Positions 1 to 13,050 of a DNA stretch of 64,000 nucleotides are shown piece after piece. The notes under the pieces are model-generated. The model saw only the letters and a list, made by a program, of their open reading frames with translations. It ran no database searches and had not been told where the DNA came from. Position numbers and translations under genes: made by a program. Origin of the DNA: Cymbidium sinense (taxonomy: Eukaryota; Streptophyta; Magnoliopsida; Asparagales; Orchidaceae). How positions within the stretch are numbered: the first letter of the stretch is position 1; each line of letters begins with the position of its first letter. The DNA lies in assembly GCA_021442155.1 (NCBI GenBank), contig CM038215.1:274825014-274889013 (forward strand), written 5' to 3'.

Positions 1-2292
1 AATAAAATAAATAAAATAAAATAAACTAAACCTAAAATAAAATAAATTAAAATAAAATAAATAAACACAAACTGAAAACCTAGAGATTAAACTAAACCTA
101 AACTAAATAAAACAAAATAAACTCAAAATAATCTTAAACCTAAACTAAAAAATAAAACCTAAAAATAAAGCTAAAATAAAAACTTAAAATATAAAATTAA
201 AGAAATAAATAAACACTTGAACCTAAAAATAAAAAATAAAACCTAAACCTAAAAAATAAAATAAAAATAAAACTCAACTAAAAAATAAATTTATACCTAA
301 ACCTAAATCGAAAAAATTAAATTAAATTAAAAAAACTAAAATAAAATAAATATACCTAAAAAGAAATAAACTAAACTAAATAAAAATAAAAATAAAAAAA
401 TAAAATAAACTAAATAAACCTAAACCTATCGATTTACTAAATTTAAAAAAAAAAACTTTAAACTCTAAACCCTTGACCCTAAACCCTAAAAACCCTAAAC
501 CCTAAAGACTAAACACTAAATCCAAAACCCTAAACCCTAAACCCTAAGCACTGAAACTCTAAATAATAAACCTTAAACCCTATAAATAAAATATATAAAT
601 AAACATAAACTGAAATAAAACCAAAACCTAAACCTAAAAATAAAATAAAATAAACTAATAAAAATAAACTAAAATAAAATAAATAAAAACCTAAACTAAA
701 CTAAAAAAATAAAATAAACCTAATAATAAAAAACCTAAATTAAAAAAGAACTAAATGTAAAATAAAATAAAATAAACCTAAAATAAACCTAACATAAAAT
801 AAAATAAAAACTAAATAAAAACCTAAACCTATAAAAAAAATAAAACCTAAATCCTAAACTAAAGAAAACAAACTTAAACCTAAAATGAAAATAAAATAAA
901 CAAAATAAAATAAACCTAAACCTAAACTAAAATAAACTAAACTAGAATAAATAAAACCTAAACCTAAACCGAAAGTAAACTAAACCTAAACTTAAACTTA
1001 AACTATATAAAATAAAATAAAACAAAAATAAACCTAAACCAAAACTAAAAAAATAAAACCTAAAACTGAACCTAAAATAAAAACGTAAAACCTAAACCCA
1101 AAAAAATAAAATAATAACCTATCCTAAACCTCAAAATAAAAATTAAAACCTAAACCTAAAAAATAAAATAAAAATAAAACTCAACTAAAAAATAAACCTA
1201 AACCTAAACCTAAACCTAAAAAATAAACCAAAATTAAAAAAACTAAACTAAAATAGATAAACTAAAGTAAATATAAATAAAAAATAAAAACATAAATAAA
1301 AATAGAAAATAAAATAAACTAATTGAACTTAAACCTACCAGTTTAGTTAATTAGAAAAACCCTAACCCTAAGCTAAGCCTAAACCCTAAACCTTCAACCC
1401 TAAATCCTTCACACTAAACCTTAAACCCTAAACCCTAAAACAAACTATATAAACCCTAAAACCCTATGCACTAAAGCTAAACCACAAATCCACAGAAAAC
1501 AAAAAAACTATATATAAAACCTAAAAATAAAATATATAAAAAAACATAAACCTCAATAAAATAAAATAATAAAATAAATAAGAACCTAAACTAAACCGTA
1601 AACCTAAAGCTAAAAATCAAATAAAATAAACTAAAATAAAATAAATAAAAACCTAAACTAAATTTAAAAATAAAATAAATCTAAAAATAAAAAGCCTAAA
1701 TAAAATAAAAACTAAATGAAAACTAATAAAAAAACCTAAAATAAACTATGATAAACCTATAATAAAATAAAATAAAATCTAAATAAAATCCTAAACCTAA
1801 AAAATAAATAAAAAGTAATATCGATACTGTAAACAGAAAAAAACCAAAACCTAAAATAAAAAATAAATAAATAAAATAATATAAACATAAACTTAAACTA
1901 AACTAAAATAAATAAAACTTAAACCTAAACCTAAACTAAATAAAATAAAGTAGATTAAAAATAAACCTAAACCTGAACTGAAAAATAAAAACCTAAAAAT
2001 AAACAAAAATAAAAACCTAAAACTGAAACCTAAAAAAACAAATAAAAACCTAAACCAAAACCTAAAAATAAAAAATAAAACCTAAACCTAAATAATTAAA
2101 TAAAAATAAAACTCAACTAAAATATAAACCTAAAGCTAAAAAATAAACTAAAATAAAAAAACCTATACTAAAACAGATAAATCAGAAATATATAAACTAA
2201 AGTAAATATAAATAAAAAGTAAACATAAATAAAATTAAAAATAAAATAATCTAACTTAAATAAAAACTAAAATAAATAAACTAAATAAACCT

Positions 2293-2306
2293 AAACTTAC
2301 AAGTTT
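2293..2306. repeat. Subunit junction with paired arms AAACT/AGTTT
   Basis: AAACT-TACA-AGTTT followed by ACTTAATT marks the border between an AT-rich block and a telomere-like block. The five-base arms are exact reverse complements. Confidence 0.7.
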
Positions 2307-2443
2307 ACTTAATTTTAAAAAAAAAACCCATAACCCAAAACTAAGCCTAAACCCTAAATGCTAAAAATAACCCTAAACCCTAAACCTATAACCTTGAACC
2401 ATAAACCTTAAACACTAAAAAATCCAAAACCCAAAACCCAAAA

Positions 2444-2477
2444 CCCTAAACCCTAAACCCTAAACCCTAAACCCTAA
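2444..2477 (-). repeat. Perfect telomeric run, four CCCTAAA units plus CCCTAA
   Basis: This is one of the longest uninterrupted plant-type telomeric runs in the left array. The G-rich strand is the minus strand here. Its short length argues against a functional telomere end. Confidence 0.9.
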
Positions 2478-2579
2478 CCAACCTAAACTCTAAACCACTA
2501 AACCCTAAAACCATAAACCCTAAACTATACTATCACTAAACCATACCCACTCTTTAAACCACAAAACCCAGCCACCCTA

Positions 2580-2990
2580 AACTACTGGTGAGCCCTAAAC
2601 CCTAAACCCAAGGCATGAGCCTTACCCTGGGTTAAATTCTGGGCCTGGGCCACTGATAGAAACTAACCTGACCCTAAACCATAATCCAGATCCTGGGCCC
2701 TTAAAACTCTTTGTCACTGAGTCCACCACCTAAAGACCATAAATCCTGTGGCGGGCTGAGCTTTGGACTCCCTGGGCCATTGCTACCCAGATCCTGGGCC
2801 CTGGGCTCAGTGACCCCTGGGCCCTGGGCCCTTAAACTCCACTGGGCCACTTCCTGGGCTCTGGGCCCTGGGCCTGACCATGAACCCTGCACTGCCAAAC
2901 CTACCTGAGCCCTGAAACACTGAGCTAAACCATAAACCCTAAGATCCTGGGCCCTAAACCTTAGGCCACAGGCCCAAAACCCTAAACCCT
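2580..2990. repeat. GC-rich CCCTGGG island, unit 1
   Basis: In this telomere-like block the heptamer CCCTAAA is largely replaced by CCCTGGG, CCCTGAC and CTGGGC words, for example AGATCCTGGGCCC repeated within the island. It follows the junction at 2293-2306 and sits at the same place in each higher-order unit. Open frames on both strands at about 2701-2908 reflect the lack of A/T-rich stop codons and are not genes. Confidence 0.8.
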
Positions 2991-3659
2991 ATACCTAAAA
3001 CCTAAAACATAAACCTAAATAAAGAAGATAAAATAAAATAAAACCTAAACCTAAACCTAAAAAAAAAAAAAAAAAACCTAAACTAAACTAAGAAAATAAA
3101 ATAAACCTAAGAATTAAAACCTAAATAAAATAAAACTAAACATAAAATAATAATAAATAAACCTAAAATAAAATAAAATAAAAACTAAATAAAAACTGAA
3201 ACATCAAAATTAAACCAAAATGTAAAATGTAAAAATAAATTAAAAATAAAACTTAAACCCTAAATTAAGAAAAAACATAAACCTAAAATAAAAATAAAAT
3301 AAACAAAATAAAATAAACATAAACCTAAACTAAAATAAACTAAACTAAAATAAAGAAACCTAAAAGACTAAACTAAACCTAAACCTAAACTAAAAAATAA
3401 TTCCTAAAAATAAACCTAAAATAAAAACCTAAAACCTAAACCTAAAAAAGATAAAAATAAAAACCTAAACCTAAACCTAAAAATATAAAATAAAACCTAA
3501 ACCTAAAAATAAACTAAAATAAAAATTGTAAACAAAAATAAATACACCTAAAATAAATAAACCAAACTAAATAAAAATAAAAAAACCTATGAAAAAAACT
3601 AAAATAAATTAAAAATAAACTAAATAAACTAAAGAAACTCAGACTGGGGTTTGCTTAAT

Positions 3660-3960
3660 CTTTTTTTTCTTAAAATCAGCCCTAAACTAGCCCTACACTA
3701 CCTTAAATCTACTAAACCCTAAACTGCCACATGCCCAAAACCCTAAACCCTAAACCTTAAACCTAAACTGACCTCCACTAAACTTGGACCCTAAAACCAT
3801 GGACTAAACTCTAATCACTCCACTGACCCTAAACCACAACCCTACCAAACCCACACCCCAAACCTAAACCCTAAATCTTACCACTAAACCCTAAAACCCT
3901 AAAATCTAAAGCTAAACATAAGATCCAAAACCCTAAACTAAACCAAAATAATAATAACCC
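3660..3960. repeat. Moderately GC-rich telomere-like block, unit 2
   Basis: Irregular CCCTAAAC heptamers are mixed with CCACTAAAC, CTGACCTCC and CACACCCC words directly after the T-run junction at 3646. The G substitution is weaker than in the main islands. Confidence 0.6.
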
Positions 3961-5819
3961 TAAACCCTAAAAATAAAATATATAAATAAACATAAACCTA
4001 AATAAAATAAAAAAATAAAATAAAACTAAAACCTAAACTAAAACCTAAACCTACACATAAAATAAAATAAACTAATAAAAATAAACTAAAATAAAATAAA
4101 TAACAACCTAAACTAAACTAAAAAATAAAATAAACCTAATAATAAAAAACCTAAATTAAAAAAGAACTAAACGTAAAATAAAAATAAAATAAATCTAAAA
4201 TAAACCTAAAACAAAATAAAATAAAAACTAAATAAAAACCTAAACCTATAAAAAAAAACTTAAATCCTAAACTAAAGAAAAAAAACTTACACCTAAAATG
4301 AAAATAAAATAAACAAAATAAAATAAACCTTAACCTAAACTAAAATAAACTAAACTAGAATAAATAAAACATAAACCTAAACCTAAAGTAAACTAAACCT
4401 AAACTTAAACATAAATTAAATAAAATAAAATAAAATAAAAATAAACCAAAACCAAAACTAAAAAAATAAAACCTAAAAATGAACCTAAAATAAAAATGTG
4501 AAACCAAAACCTAGAAAAATAAAATAAAAACCTAACTTAAAAATAAAAATAAAAACTAAAACCTAAACCTAAAAAATAAAATAAAAATAAAACTCAACTA
4601 AAAAAAACCTAAACCTAAAAAATAAACCAAAATTAAAAAACTAAACTAAAATTGTTAAACTAAAGTAAATATAAATAAAAAATAAAAACATAAATAAAAA
4701 TAGAAAATAAAATAAAATAAATAAACTAATTGAACTTAAACCTACTATTTTACTTAATTAAAAATACCATAACCCTAAGCTAAGCCTAAACCATAAACCT
4801 TAAACCCTAAATCCTTAGCATTAAACCTTAAACCCTAAACCCTAACCCTAAACTCTAAGCCCTAAAACACTAAACCATAAACCCCTAAACCCTACAACCC
4901 TAAACCTTAAATCCTAGAAACCTAAAAAGTAAAACCAAAACTAAATAAAACCTAAAAATAAATTATATAAAATAACATAGACCTCAATATAATAAAATAA
5001 TAAAATAAATAAGAACCTAAACTAAAACGTAAGCCTAAAGCTAAAAATAAAATAAACTAAAATAAAATAAATAAAAACCTAAACTAAATTAAAAAATAAA
5101 ATAAACCTAAAAATAAAAAACCTGAATAAAATAAAAACTAAATGAAAACTAAAAATAAAATAAACCTAAAATAAACTATAATAAACCTATAATAAAATAA
5201 AATAAAACCTAAATAAAACCTAAACCTAAAAAATAAATAAAAAGTAATATCGAAACTGTAAACAAAAAAAAAACCAAAACCTAAAATAAAAATAAAATAA
5301 ATAAAATAATATAAACTTAAACATAAACTAAACTAAAATAAATAAAACTTAAACCTAATCCTAAACTAAATAAAATAATGTAAATTAGAAATAAGGCTAA
5401 AGATGAACTGAAAAATAAAAACCTAAAAATAAACCAAAAATAAAAACTTAAAACCTAAACCTAAAAAATAAAATAAAAGCCTACGCCAAAACATAAAAAT
5501 AAAAAATAAAACCTAAACCTAAATAATTAAATAAAAATAAAACTCAACTAAAAAATAAACCTAAAGCTAAAAAATAAACTAAAATAAAAAACCTATACTA
5601 AAACAAATAAATCAAAAATATATAAACTAAAGTAAATATAAATAAAAAATAAACATAAATAAAAATAAAAATAAAATAATATAACATAAATAAAAACTAA
5701 ACTAACTTAACTAAATAAACTAAATAAACTACAAGTTTGTAATCATAAAAAAACCCTAACCTAACTAAAAAGAAACTCTCTTTACCACCTAAACATTAAA
5801 TCTTACCTACCATAAACCT

Positions 5820-6360
5820 TAAACCTAAGATATCCAAACCCTACCACCAGGCCACCAGGCCCTAAAACTGACTAAACTATGGGCTATCACTGACCATATG
5901 TGCCTGACTTTACCCAGACCCAGGCCAAGGCTGGGACCTGACTGGGCCATGAGCCACTGACCACTGAGCCCAGAGGCTGAGCCACTGGCCCTAGCCAGTT
6001 CTGGGCCCTGAGCCACAGGCCCTACTAAAGTGGTGACCCACAGACGCTAGATCCTAAACTGAGCCACTGACCTTAATGGCCTTGACCTGAGCCAAGGGCC
6101 AAGACCATATCCTGGGCTCACCCCAGGCTTTGACCCTGACCTGAACACTGGGCCATGAATGCTACCCAGGACTGAGCCTTGACTCTACTGACCTGGGCCA
6201 CTGGGCTCTGGGCCACCAGGCCTGACCCTAAACCATGGGCCACTAAACTGGGCTCAAACTTAAACTCCATACACCCTGCCAAAAGCCAAACAGTGCTTCC
6301 CAAACCCTGGGCCACTAAACCCTAAACCCTGACTCTAACCACTTTTGGGCCTGGGCGACA
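5820..6360. repeat. GC-rich CCCTGGG island, unit 2
   Basis: It has the same composition and place in the unit as the island at 2580-2990, with CTGGGCC, CCACTGA, CCCTGAC and GAGCCACTG words interleaved with CCCTAAAC. It ends abruptly at AAAACCTAAAACATAAACC, where AT-rich repeat resumes. Confidence 0.8.
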
Positions 6361-7019
6361 AAACCTAAAACATAAACCTAAATAAAGAGAAAGATAAAAT
6401 AAAATAAAATAAAACCTAAACCTAAACTAAAATAAGATAAAATAAAATAAAATAAATAAGATCTAAACTAAACTAAGAAAATAAAATAAACCTAAGAATT
6501 AAAACCTAAATAAAATAAAACTAAACATAAAATAATAATAAATAAACCTTAAAATAAAATAAAAAACCTCAAATTAAACAAAATGTAAAATGTAAAATAA
6601 ATAAAAAAAAATAAACTTAAACCCTAAATTAAAAAAAAAAACATAAACCTAAAATAAAAATAAAATAAACATAAACCTAAACTAAAATAAACTAAACTAA
6701 AAAAAATAAAACCCAAACCAAGACCTAAAATAAACTAAACCTAAACCTAAAATAAAAAATAATTCCTTAAAATAAACCTAAAATAAAAACTTAAAGCCTA
6801 AACCTAAAAAAGATAAAAATAAAAACCTAAACCTAAACCTAAAAATAAAAAATAAAACCTAAACCTAAAAATAATCTGAAAGAAAAAATCAAAACAAAAA
6901 TAAATAAACCAAACTAAATAAAAATAAAAAATAAAATAAACTAAAATTAATTTAAAATAAACTAAATAAACTAAAGAAACCTAAACCTAGGAGTTTTCTT
7001 TATCCTTTTTTCTTAAAAA

Positions 7020-7380
7020 CTATAAACCCTAAACCATAAACCCTAAACCCTAAAACTAACCCTAGACATTAAACTTTAAACCTACAACCCTACCCTGACC
7101 CACATGCCCAAACCCAAACCTAAACCTAAACCCAGGCCCTAAACCCCAAACCCTACCACACCCTGAACTTTGGACCTTAAACCATAAACCCTAAACTCTA
7201 CACCCACTGGGCCCTAAACCCTAAACCATAAGACTCTAAACCCAAGGCACAAGCGTTGGCTAAACCACAAAACCTTAAACCAGGCCACAACCAGGCCACA
7301 AGCTGAGCACTAAATCCAAAAGACCACTAAACCCACCACTGAGCCTAAAATACTATAAACCCTAAACCCAAAGATATATA
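7020..7380. repeat. Moderately GC-rich telomere-like block, unit 3
   Basis: This is the counterpart of 3660-3960 after the junction at 6990. CCCTAAACCC heptamers are mixed with CAGGCCAC and CACTGGGCC words. Confidence 0.6.
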
Positions 7381-8125
7381 TCATAAACTATAAATAAAAT
7401 AAAAATAAACAAAAACTAAAACCTAAACTTAAAATAAAATAAAATAAACTAATAAAAATAAACTAAAATAAAATAAATAAAAACCTAAACTAAACTAAAA
7501 AATAAAATAAACCTAATAATAAAAAAACCTAAACTAAAAAAGAACTAAATGTAAAATAAAAATAAAATAAACCTAAAATAAACCTAAAATAAAATAAAAT
7601 AAAAACTAAATAAAACCCTAAACCTATGGAAAATAAACCCTAAAAACTAAAGAAAAAATTTATACCTAAAATGAAAATAAAATAAACAAAATAAAATAAA
7701 CCTAAACCTAAACTAAAATAAACTAAACTAGAATAAATAAAACCTAAACCAAAATCAAAAGTAAACTAAACCTAAACTTAAACATAAACTAAGTAAAATA
7801 AAATAAAATAAAAATAAACCTAAACCAAAACTAAAAAAATAAAACCTAAAAATGAACCTAAAATAAAAACGTAAAACCTAAACCTAAAAAAATAAAATAA
7901 AAACCTAACCTAAACCTCAAAATAAAAACTAAAGCCTAAACCTAAAAAATAAAATAAAAATAAAACTCAACTAAAAATTAAACCTAATCCTAAACCTAAA
8001 CCTAAAAAATAAACCAAAATTTATAAAACTAAACTAAAATAGATAAATTAAAGTAACTATAAATAAAAAATAAAAACATAAATAAAAATGGAAAACAAAA
8101 TAAACTAAATAAACTAATTGAATTT

Positions 8126-8139
8126 AAACCTACCGGTTT
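8126..8139. repeat. Subunit junction with paired arms AAACC/GGTTT
   Basis: AAACC-TACC-GGTTT followed by ACTTAATT. The arms are paired, with C/G at the position where the neighbouring junction type has T/A. Confidence 0.7.
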
Positions 8140-9106
8140 ACTTAATTAAAACAAAACCCTAACCCTATGCTAAGCCTAAACCATAAACCTTAAACCCTAA
8201 ATCCTTAGCACTAAACCTTAAACCCTCAACCTTAAACCCTAACCATAAACTCTAAACCCTAAAACCCTAAACCCTACAAACCTAAACACTAAACCCTAAA
8301 CCCTAAATCCTAGAAACCTAAAAACCAAAACCTAAACAAAATAAAACCTAAAAATAAAATATATAAAAAAACATAAACCTCAAAAAAATAAAATAATAAA
8401 ATAAATAAGAACCTAAACTAAAATGTAAACCTAAAGCTAAAAATAAAATAAAATAAACTAAAATAAAATAAATAAAACCTAAACTAAATTAAAAACTTAA
8501 ATAAAATAAAAACTAAATGAAAACTAAAAATAAAATAAACCTAAAATAAACTATAACAAACCTATAATAAAATAAAATAAAACCTAAATAAAAACCAAAA
8601 CCTAAAAAAGAAATAAAAAGTAATATCAAAATTATAAACAAAATAAAACCAAAACCTAAAATAAAAATAAAATAAATAAAATAATATAAACATAAACTTA
8701 AACTAAACTAAAATAAATAAAACTTAAACTTAAACCTAAACTAAATTAAATAAAGTAGATTAAAAATAAACCTAAAGATGAAATGAAAAATAAAAACCTA
8801 AAAATAAACCAAAAAAAAAAAAACCTAAAACCTAAACCTAAAAAAATAAAATAAAAACCTAAACCAAAACCTAAAAATAAAAAATAAAACGTAAACCTAA
8901 ATAATTAAATAAAAATAAAACTCAACTAAAAAATAAACCTAAAGCTAAAAATTAAACTAAAATAAAAAACCTATACTAAAACAAATAAATATAAAATATA
9001 CAAAGTAAAGTAAATATAAATAAAAAATAAACATAAATAAAAATAAAAATAAAAATAAAACAATCTAACATAAATAAAAACAAAACTAAATAAACTAAAT
9101 AAACCT

Positions 9107-9120
9107 AAACTTACAAGTTT
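9107..9120. repeat. Subunit junction with paired arms AAACT/AGTTT
   Basis: AAACT-TACA-AGTTT followed by ACTTAATCAT, the same type as at 2293 and 12480. Confidence 0.7.
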
Positions 9121-9179
9121 ACTTAATCATAAAGAAAACCCTAACCCACTAACCCTAAACCCTAAATCTTTCTAAACTA

Positions 9180-9730
9180 CCCAGGCCTGACCCTGACCAT
9201 CCATACCACTAAGATCCTGAGCCCACCACTGACCCAAACCTCTGAGCCTGACCTGACTGGGCCATGGGCCCTCCACTAAACTACAACCTACACTTATGCT
9301 AATCCTAATATGCCTGGGTTTAGCCACCACTAAACCCAGGGGTGTGAGCTCTGACCTGAACCTGAGCTAAGAGGCCAGCTAGGCCCTGGGCACGAGTTCT
9401 GGCTAAGGCCACTGGGCCATGAGGCAGTGGCCTGACCCTGGGCACCTAGATCCTGGGCCCTGACCTGAGACTATGACCCCACCCATAAGATCCTGGGCTC
9501 AAATACTGAGCTTTGACTGACCCAGCTAACATATGCTAGGCCTGACTGGACCCTGGGCCTGACCTGGCCAAGATCCCCCAGCCACTCTGGGCTCTGGGCC
9601 CTAGGCCATGGGCTGAACCTGAGCTGAGCCCCTAAACCACTGGGCCACTAAACACTAAACCACCAGGCCACTAAACCCTAGCACCTTCCCTAAATCTAAC
9701 CCTAAACCCTGGGCTGGGACTGACATGGGC
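9180..9730. repeat. GC-rich CCCTGGG island, unit 3
   Basis: This island is dense in CTGGGC, CCCTGAC and AGATCCTGGGC words and follows the junction at 9107-9120. It is about 3.37 kb downstream of the unit-2 island. Confidence 0.8.
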
Positions 9731-10399
9731 CTAAATAAAGAAGATAAAATAAAATAAAACTTAAACCTAAACCTAAAAAAATAAAATAAAATAAAATAAA
9801 ATAAATAAAAACCTAAATTAAACTAGGAAAAACAATAAACCTAAGAATTAAAAACCTAAATAAAATAAAAACTAAGAGTATAATAATAATAAATATTCCT
9901 AAAATAAAATAAAACAAAAACTAAATAAAAATTAAAACCTCAAAATTAAACCAAAATGTAAAATGAAAAAATAAATAAAAAATAAAACTTAAGCTCTAAA
10001 TTAAAAAAAAATAAACATAAACCTAAAATAAAAATAAAATAAACATAAACCTAAATTAAAATAAACTAAACTAAAATAAATAAAACCTAAACCAAGACCT
10101 AAAATAAACTAAACCTGAACCTAAACTAAAAATAATTACTAAAATAAACTAAAATAAAAACACAAAAAACTAAACCTAAAAATATAAAAATAAAAACCTA
10201 AACCTAAACTTAAAAATAAAAAATAAAACCTAAACCTAAAAATAAACTAAAATAATAAATCTAAATAAAGATAAATATACCTAAAATAAATAAACTAAAC
10301 TAAATAAAAAAAAACCTAAATAAAAATAAAAAATAAAATAAACTAAAATAGATTAAAAATAAACTAAATGAAACTAGTACCTAAGAGTTTCGTGTATTT

Positions 10400-10740
10400 T
10401 TTCTTAAGATCAGTAAGCCTAAAGCCCTAAACCCTAAACTACCACCCTACATTAAACCTTAAACCTGCAACCACCACCACATACCCAAACCCTCCACCTT
10501 GACCCCAGGCCCACCTGACCCTAAACTTTGGACCCTAAAACCATAATCACTAAACTCTATTAACCTGAGCCACACCTATGGTCTCTACCCAAAATCCACT
10601 AAACCCACCACAAACTTTAAAACTTGGACCCCACAAACCTAAAACCCTAAACCCTAAATCCTGATTGCTAAATCCAAAACACTAAACCCTGACCCCTGAC
10701 CCTGGGCTAGCAGCCTAAATAATGACCCTAAACCCTAAAA
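10400..10740. repeat. Moderately GC-rich telomere-like block, unit 4
   Basis: This is the counterpart of 3660-3960 and 7020-7380 after the junction at 10381, with CCACCACC, CAGGCCCACC and CCCTGACCC words. Confidence 0.6.
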
Positions 10741-12479
10741 ATAAAATATATAAATAAACATAAACCTAAATAAAATAAAATAAAACCTAAACTAAAACCT
10801 AAACCTAAAAATAAAATAAAATAAACTAATAAAAATAAACTAAAATAAAATAAATAAAAACCTAAACTAACCTAAAAAAATAAAATAAACCTAATAATAA
10901 AAAACCTAAATTAAAAAAAGAACTAAATATAAAATAAACCTAAAATAAACCTAAAATAAAATAAAATAAAAACTAAATAAAAACCTAAACCTATAAAAAA
11001 ATAAAACCTAAACCCTAAACTAAAGAAAAAAAACTTAAACCTAAAATGAAAATAAAATAAACAAAATAAAATTAACCTAAACCTAAATTAAAATAAACAA
11101 ACTAGAATAAATAAAACCTAAACCTATACCTAAAGTAAACTAAACCTAAACTTAAACATAAACAAAATAAAATAAAATAAAATAAAAATAAACCTAAACC
11201 AAAACTAAAAAAATAAAACCTAAAAATGAACCTAAAATAAAAATATAAAACCTAAAGCTAAAAAAAATAATATAAAAACCTAACCTAAACCTAAAAATAA
11301 AAACTAAACCCTAAACCTAAAAAATAAAATAAAAATAAAACTCAACTAAAAAATAAACCTAAACCTAAACCTAAACCTAAAAAATAAACCAAAATTAAAA
11401 AAACTAAATTAAAATAGAACTAAAGTAAATATAAATAAAAAATTAAAACTTAAATAAAAAGAGAAAATAAAATAAAGTAAATAAACTAATTGAGCCTAAA
11501 CCTACTATTTTACTTATTTAAAAAAAACCCTAACCCTAAGCTAAGCCAAAACCACAAACCTTAAACCCTAAATCCTTAGCACTAAACCATAAACCCTAAA
11601 CCCTAAACCATAACCCTAAACTCTAAACCCCAAAACCCTAAAACCCTAAACCCTACAACCCTATACCCTAAACCCTAAACCGTAAATCTTAGAAACCTAA
11701 AAACCAAAACATAAACTAAATAAAACCTAAAAATAAAATATATAAAAAAACATAAACCTCAATATAAATAAAATAATAAAATAAATAAGAACCTAAACTA
11801 AAATGTAAACTTAAAGCTAAAAATAAAACAAAATAAACTAAAATAAAATAAATAAAAACCTAAACTAAATTATAAAATAAAATAAACCTAAAAATAAAAA
11901 AATTAAATAAAATAAAAACTAAATGAAAACTAATAATAAAATTAACCTAAAATAAACTATAATAAATCTATAATAAAATAAAATAAAACCTAAATAAAAA
12001 CCTAAACCTAAAAAACAAATAAAAAGTAATATCGAAACTAAAACCTAAAATAAAAAATAAATAAATAAAATAATATAAACATAAACTTAAACTAAACTAA
12101 AATAAATAAAACTTAAACCTAAACCTAAACTAAATAAAATAAAGTAGATTAAAAATAAACCTAAAGCTGAACTGAAAAATAAAAACCTAAAAATAAACAA
12201 AAAATAAACACCTAAAACCTAAACCTAAAAAAATAAAATACAAACATAAACCTAAACCTAAAAATAAAAAAAAATACAACCAAAGCTAAATAATTAAATA
12301 AAAATAAAACTCAACTAAAAAATAAACCTAAAGCTAAAAAAAAATGAAAATAAAAAACCTATACTAAAATAAATAAATCAAAAATATATAAACTAAAGTA
12401 AATATAAATAAAAAATAAACATAAATAAAAATAGAAATAAAATAATCTAACATAAATAAAAACTAAACTAAATAAACCT

Positions 12480-12493
12480 AAACTTACAAGTTT
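12480..12493. repeat. Subunit junction with paired arms AAACT/AGTTT
   Basis: AAACT-TACA-AGTTT followed by ACTTAATCAT, at the border before the unit-4 GC-rich island. Confidence 0.7.
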
Positions 12494-12589
12494 ACTTAAT
12501 CATAAAAAAACCCCTAACCCAAAACTAAGCCTAAACCCTCTAAATGCTAAAATTAACCTAAAAAAACTAAACCTAAACTATACTAAACC

Positions 12590-13050
12590 AACCTAAGATC
12601 CTACCCAAAACCCCAGACACCATGACCCATGCCACTGACCCTGGGCCCTGACCCTAAACTGACCTACTGACCATAAACCCAGGCCACTATACTACTAAAA
12701 AAACTATAATCACTCCATGCTCCCAGGCTTTCCAACCTGGGCCCCAAACCCTGGGCCCTAAACCTGACTCCCTCCTGGGCCCAAGGCTGAGCGTTAACCT
12801 CATAATTCTTACTGCCTAAACTTAAAGCAGTGGCCCTGACCCTGGGCCTGCCCTAAATCCTGGGCCCTGGGCACTATGGCCTTAACCTAACCCAAAACCC
12901 AAACCAGAGATCAATCAAATCTGGGCTCCACACTGGGCTAAACCATAGTGCTACCCTAAACCCTGGGCCTGGGCTCACTGACCTGGGCCCTGGGCCCTGA
13001 CCTCCATTAACCTAAAGGCTGGGCTCTGGGCCCTAAACCCTAAACAAAAC
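12590..13050. repeat. GC-rich CCCTGGG island, unit 4
   Basis: It carries the same word set (CTGGGCCCTGGGC, CCCTGACC) after the junction at 12480-12493. It grades into plain CCCTAAA heptamers near 13,050-13,150. Confidence 0.78.

Larger units (their letters stand above)
430..3645. repeat. Higher-order repeat unit 1 (about 3.2 kb)
   Basis: This is the first recognisable higher-order unit, with subunit junctions at 430, 1337 and 2297. Marker words that recur once per unit are CTAAATAAAAACCTAAACC at 811, CTAGAATAAATAAAACCTAA at 942 and AAAGTAATATCGA at 1812. The first junction differs from the later third-type junctions, so the unit start is approximate. The GC-rich island lies at 2580-2990. Confidence 0.72.
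3646..6989. repeat. Higher-order repeat unit 2 (about 3.34 kb)
   Basis: The unit starts at a GGGGTTTGCTTAATC junction. Internal junctions lie at 4740 and 5728, and the marker words recur at 4228, 4355 and 5241, that is 3413-3429 bp after their positions in unit 1. The order (moderate-GC block, plain CCCTAAA block, GC-rich CCCTGGG block) repeats in the next units. Confidence 0.82.
6990..10380. repeat. Higher-order repeat unit 3 (about 3.39 kb)
   Basis: Junctions lie at 6990, 8130 and 9110. Marker words lie at 7606, 7728 and 8617, which is 3373-3378 bp after their positions in unit 2. The subunit order is the same as in units 2 and 4. Confidence 0.82.

Noticed and set aside
2701..6315. Overlapping open frames of 63-65 codons in the GC-rich islands (2701-2908, 5825-6016, 6118-6315)
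   Set aside because: They translate CTGGGC/CCCTGA repeats in both strands and are open only because G/C-rich heptamers lack stops.
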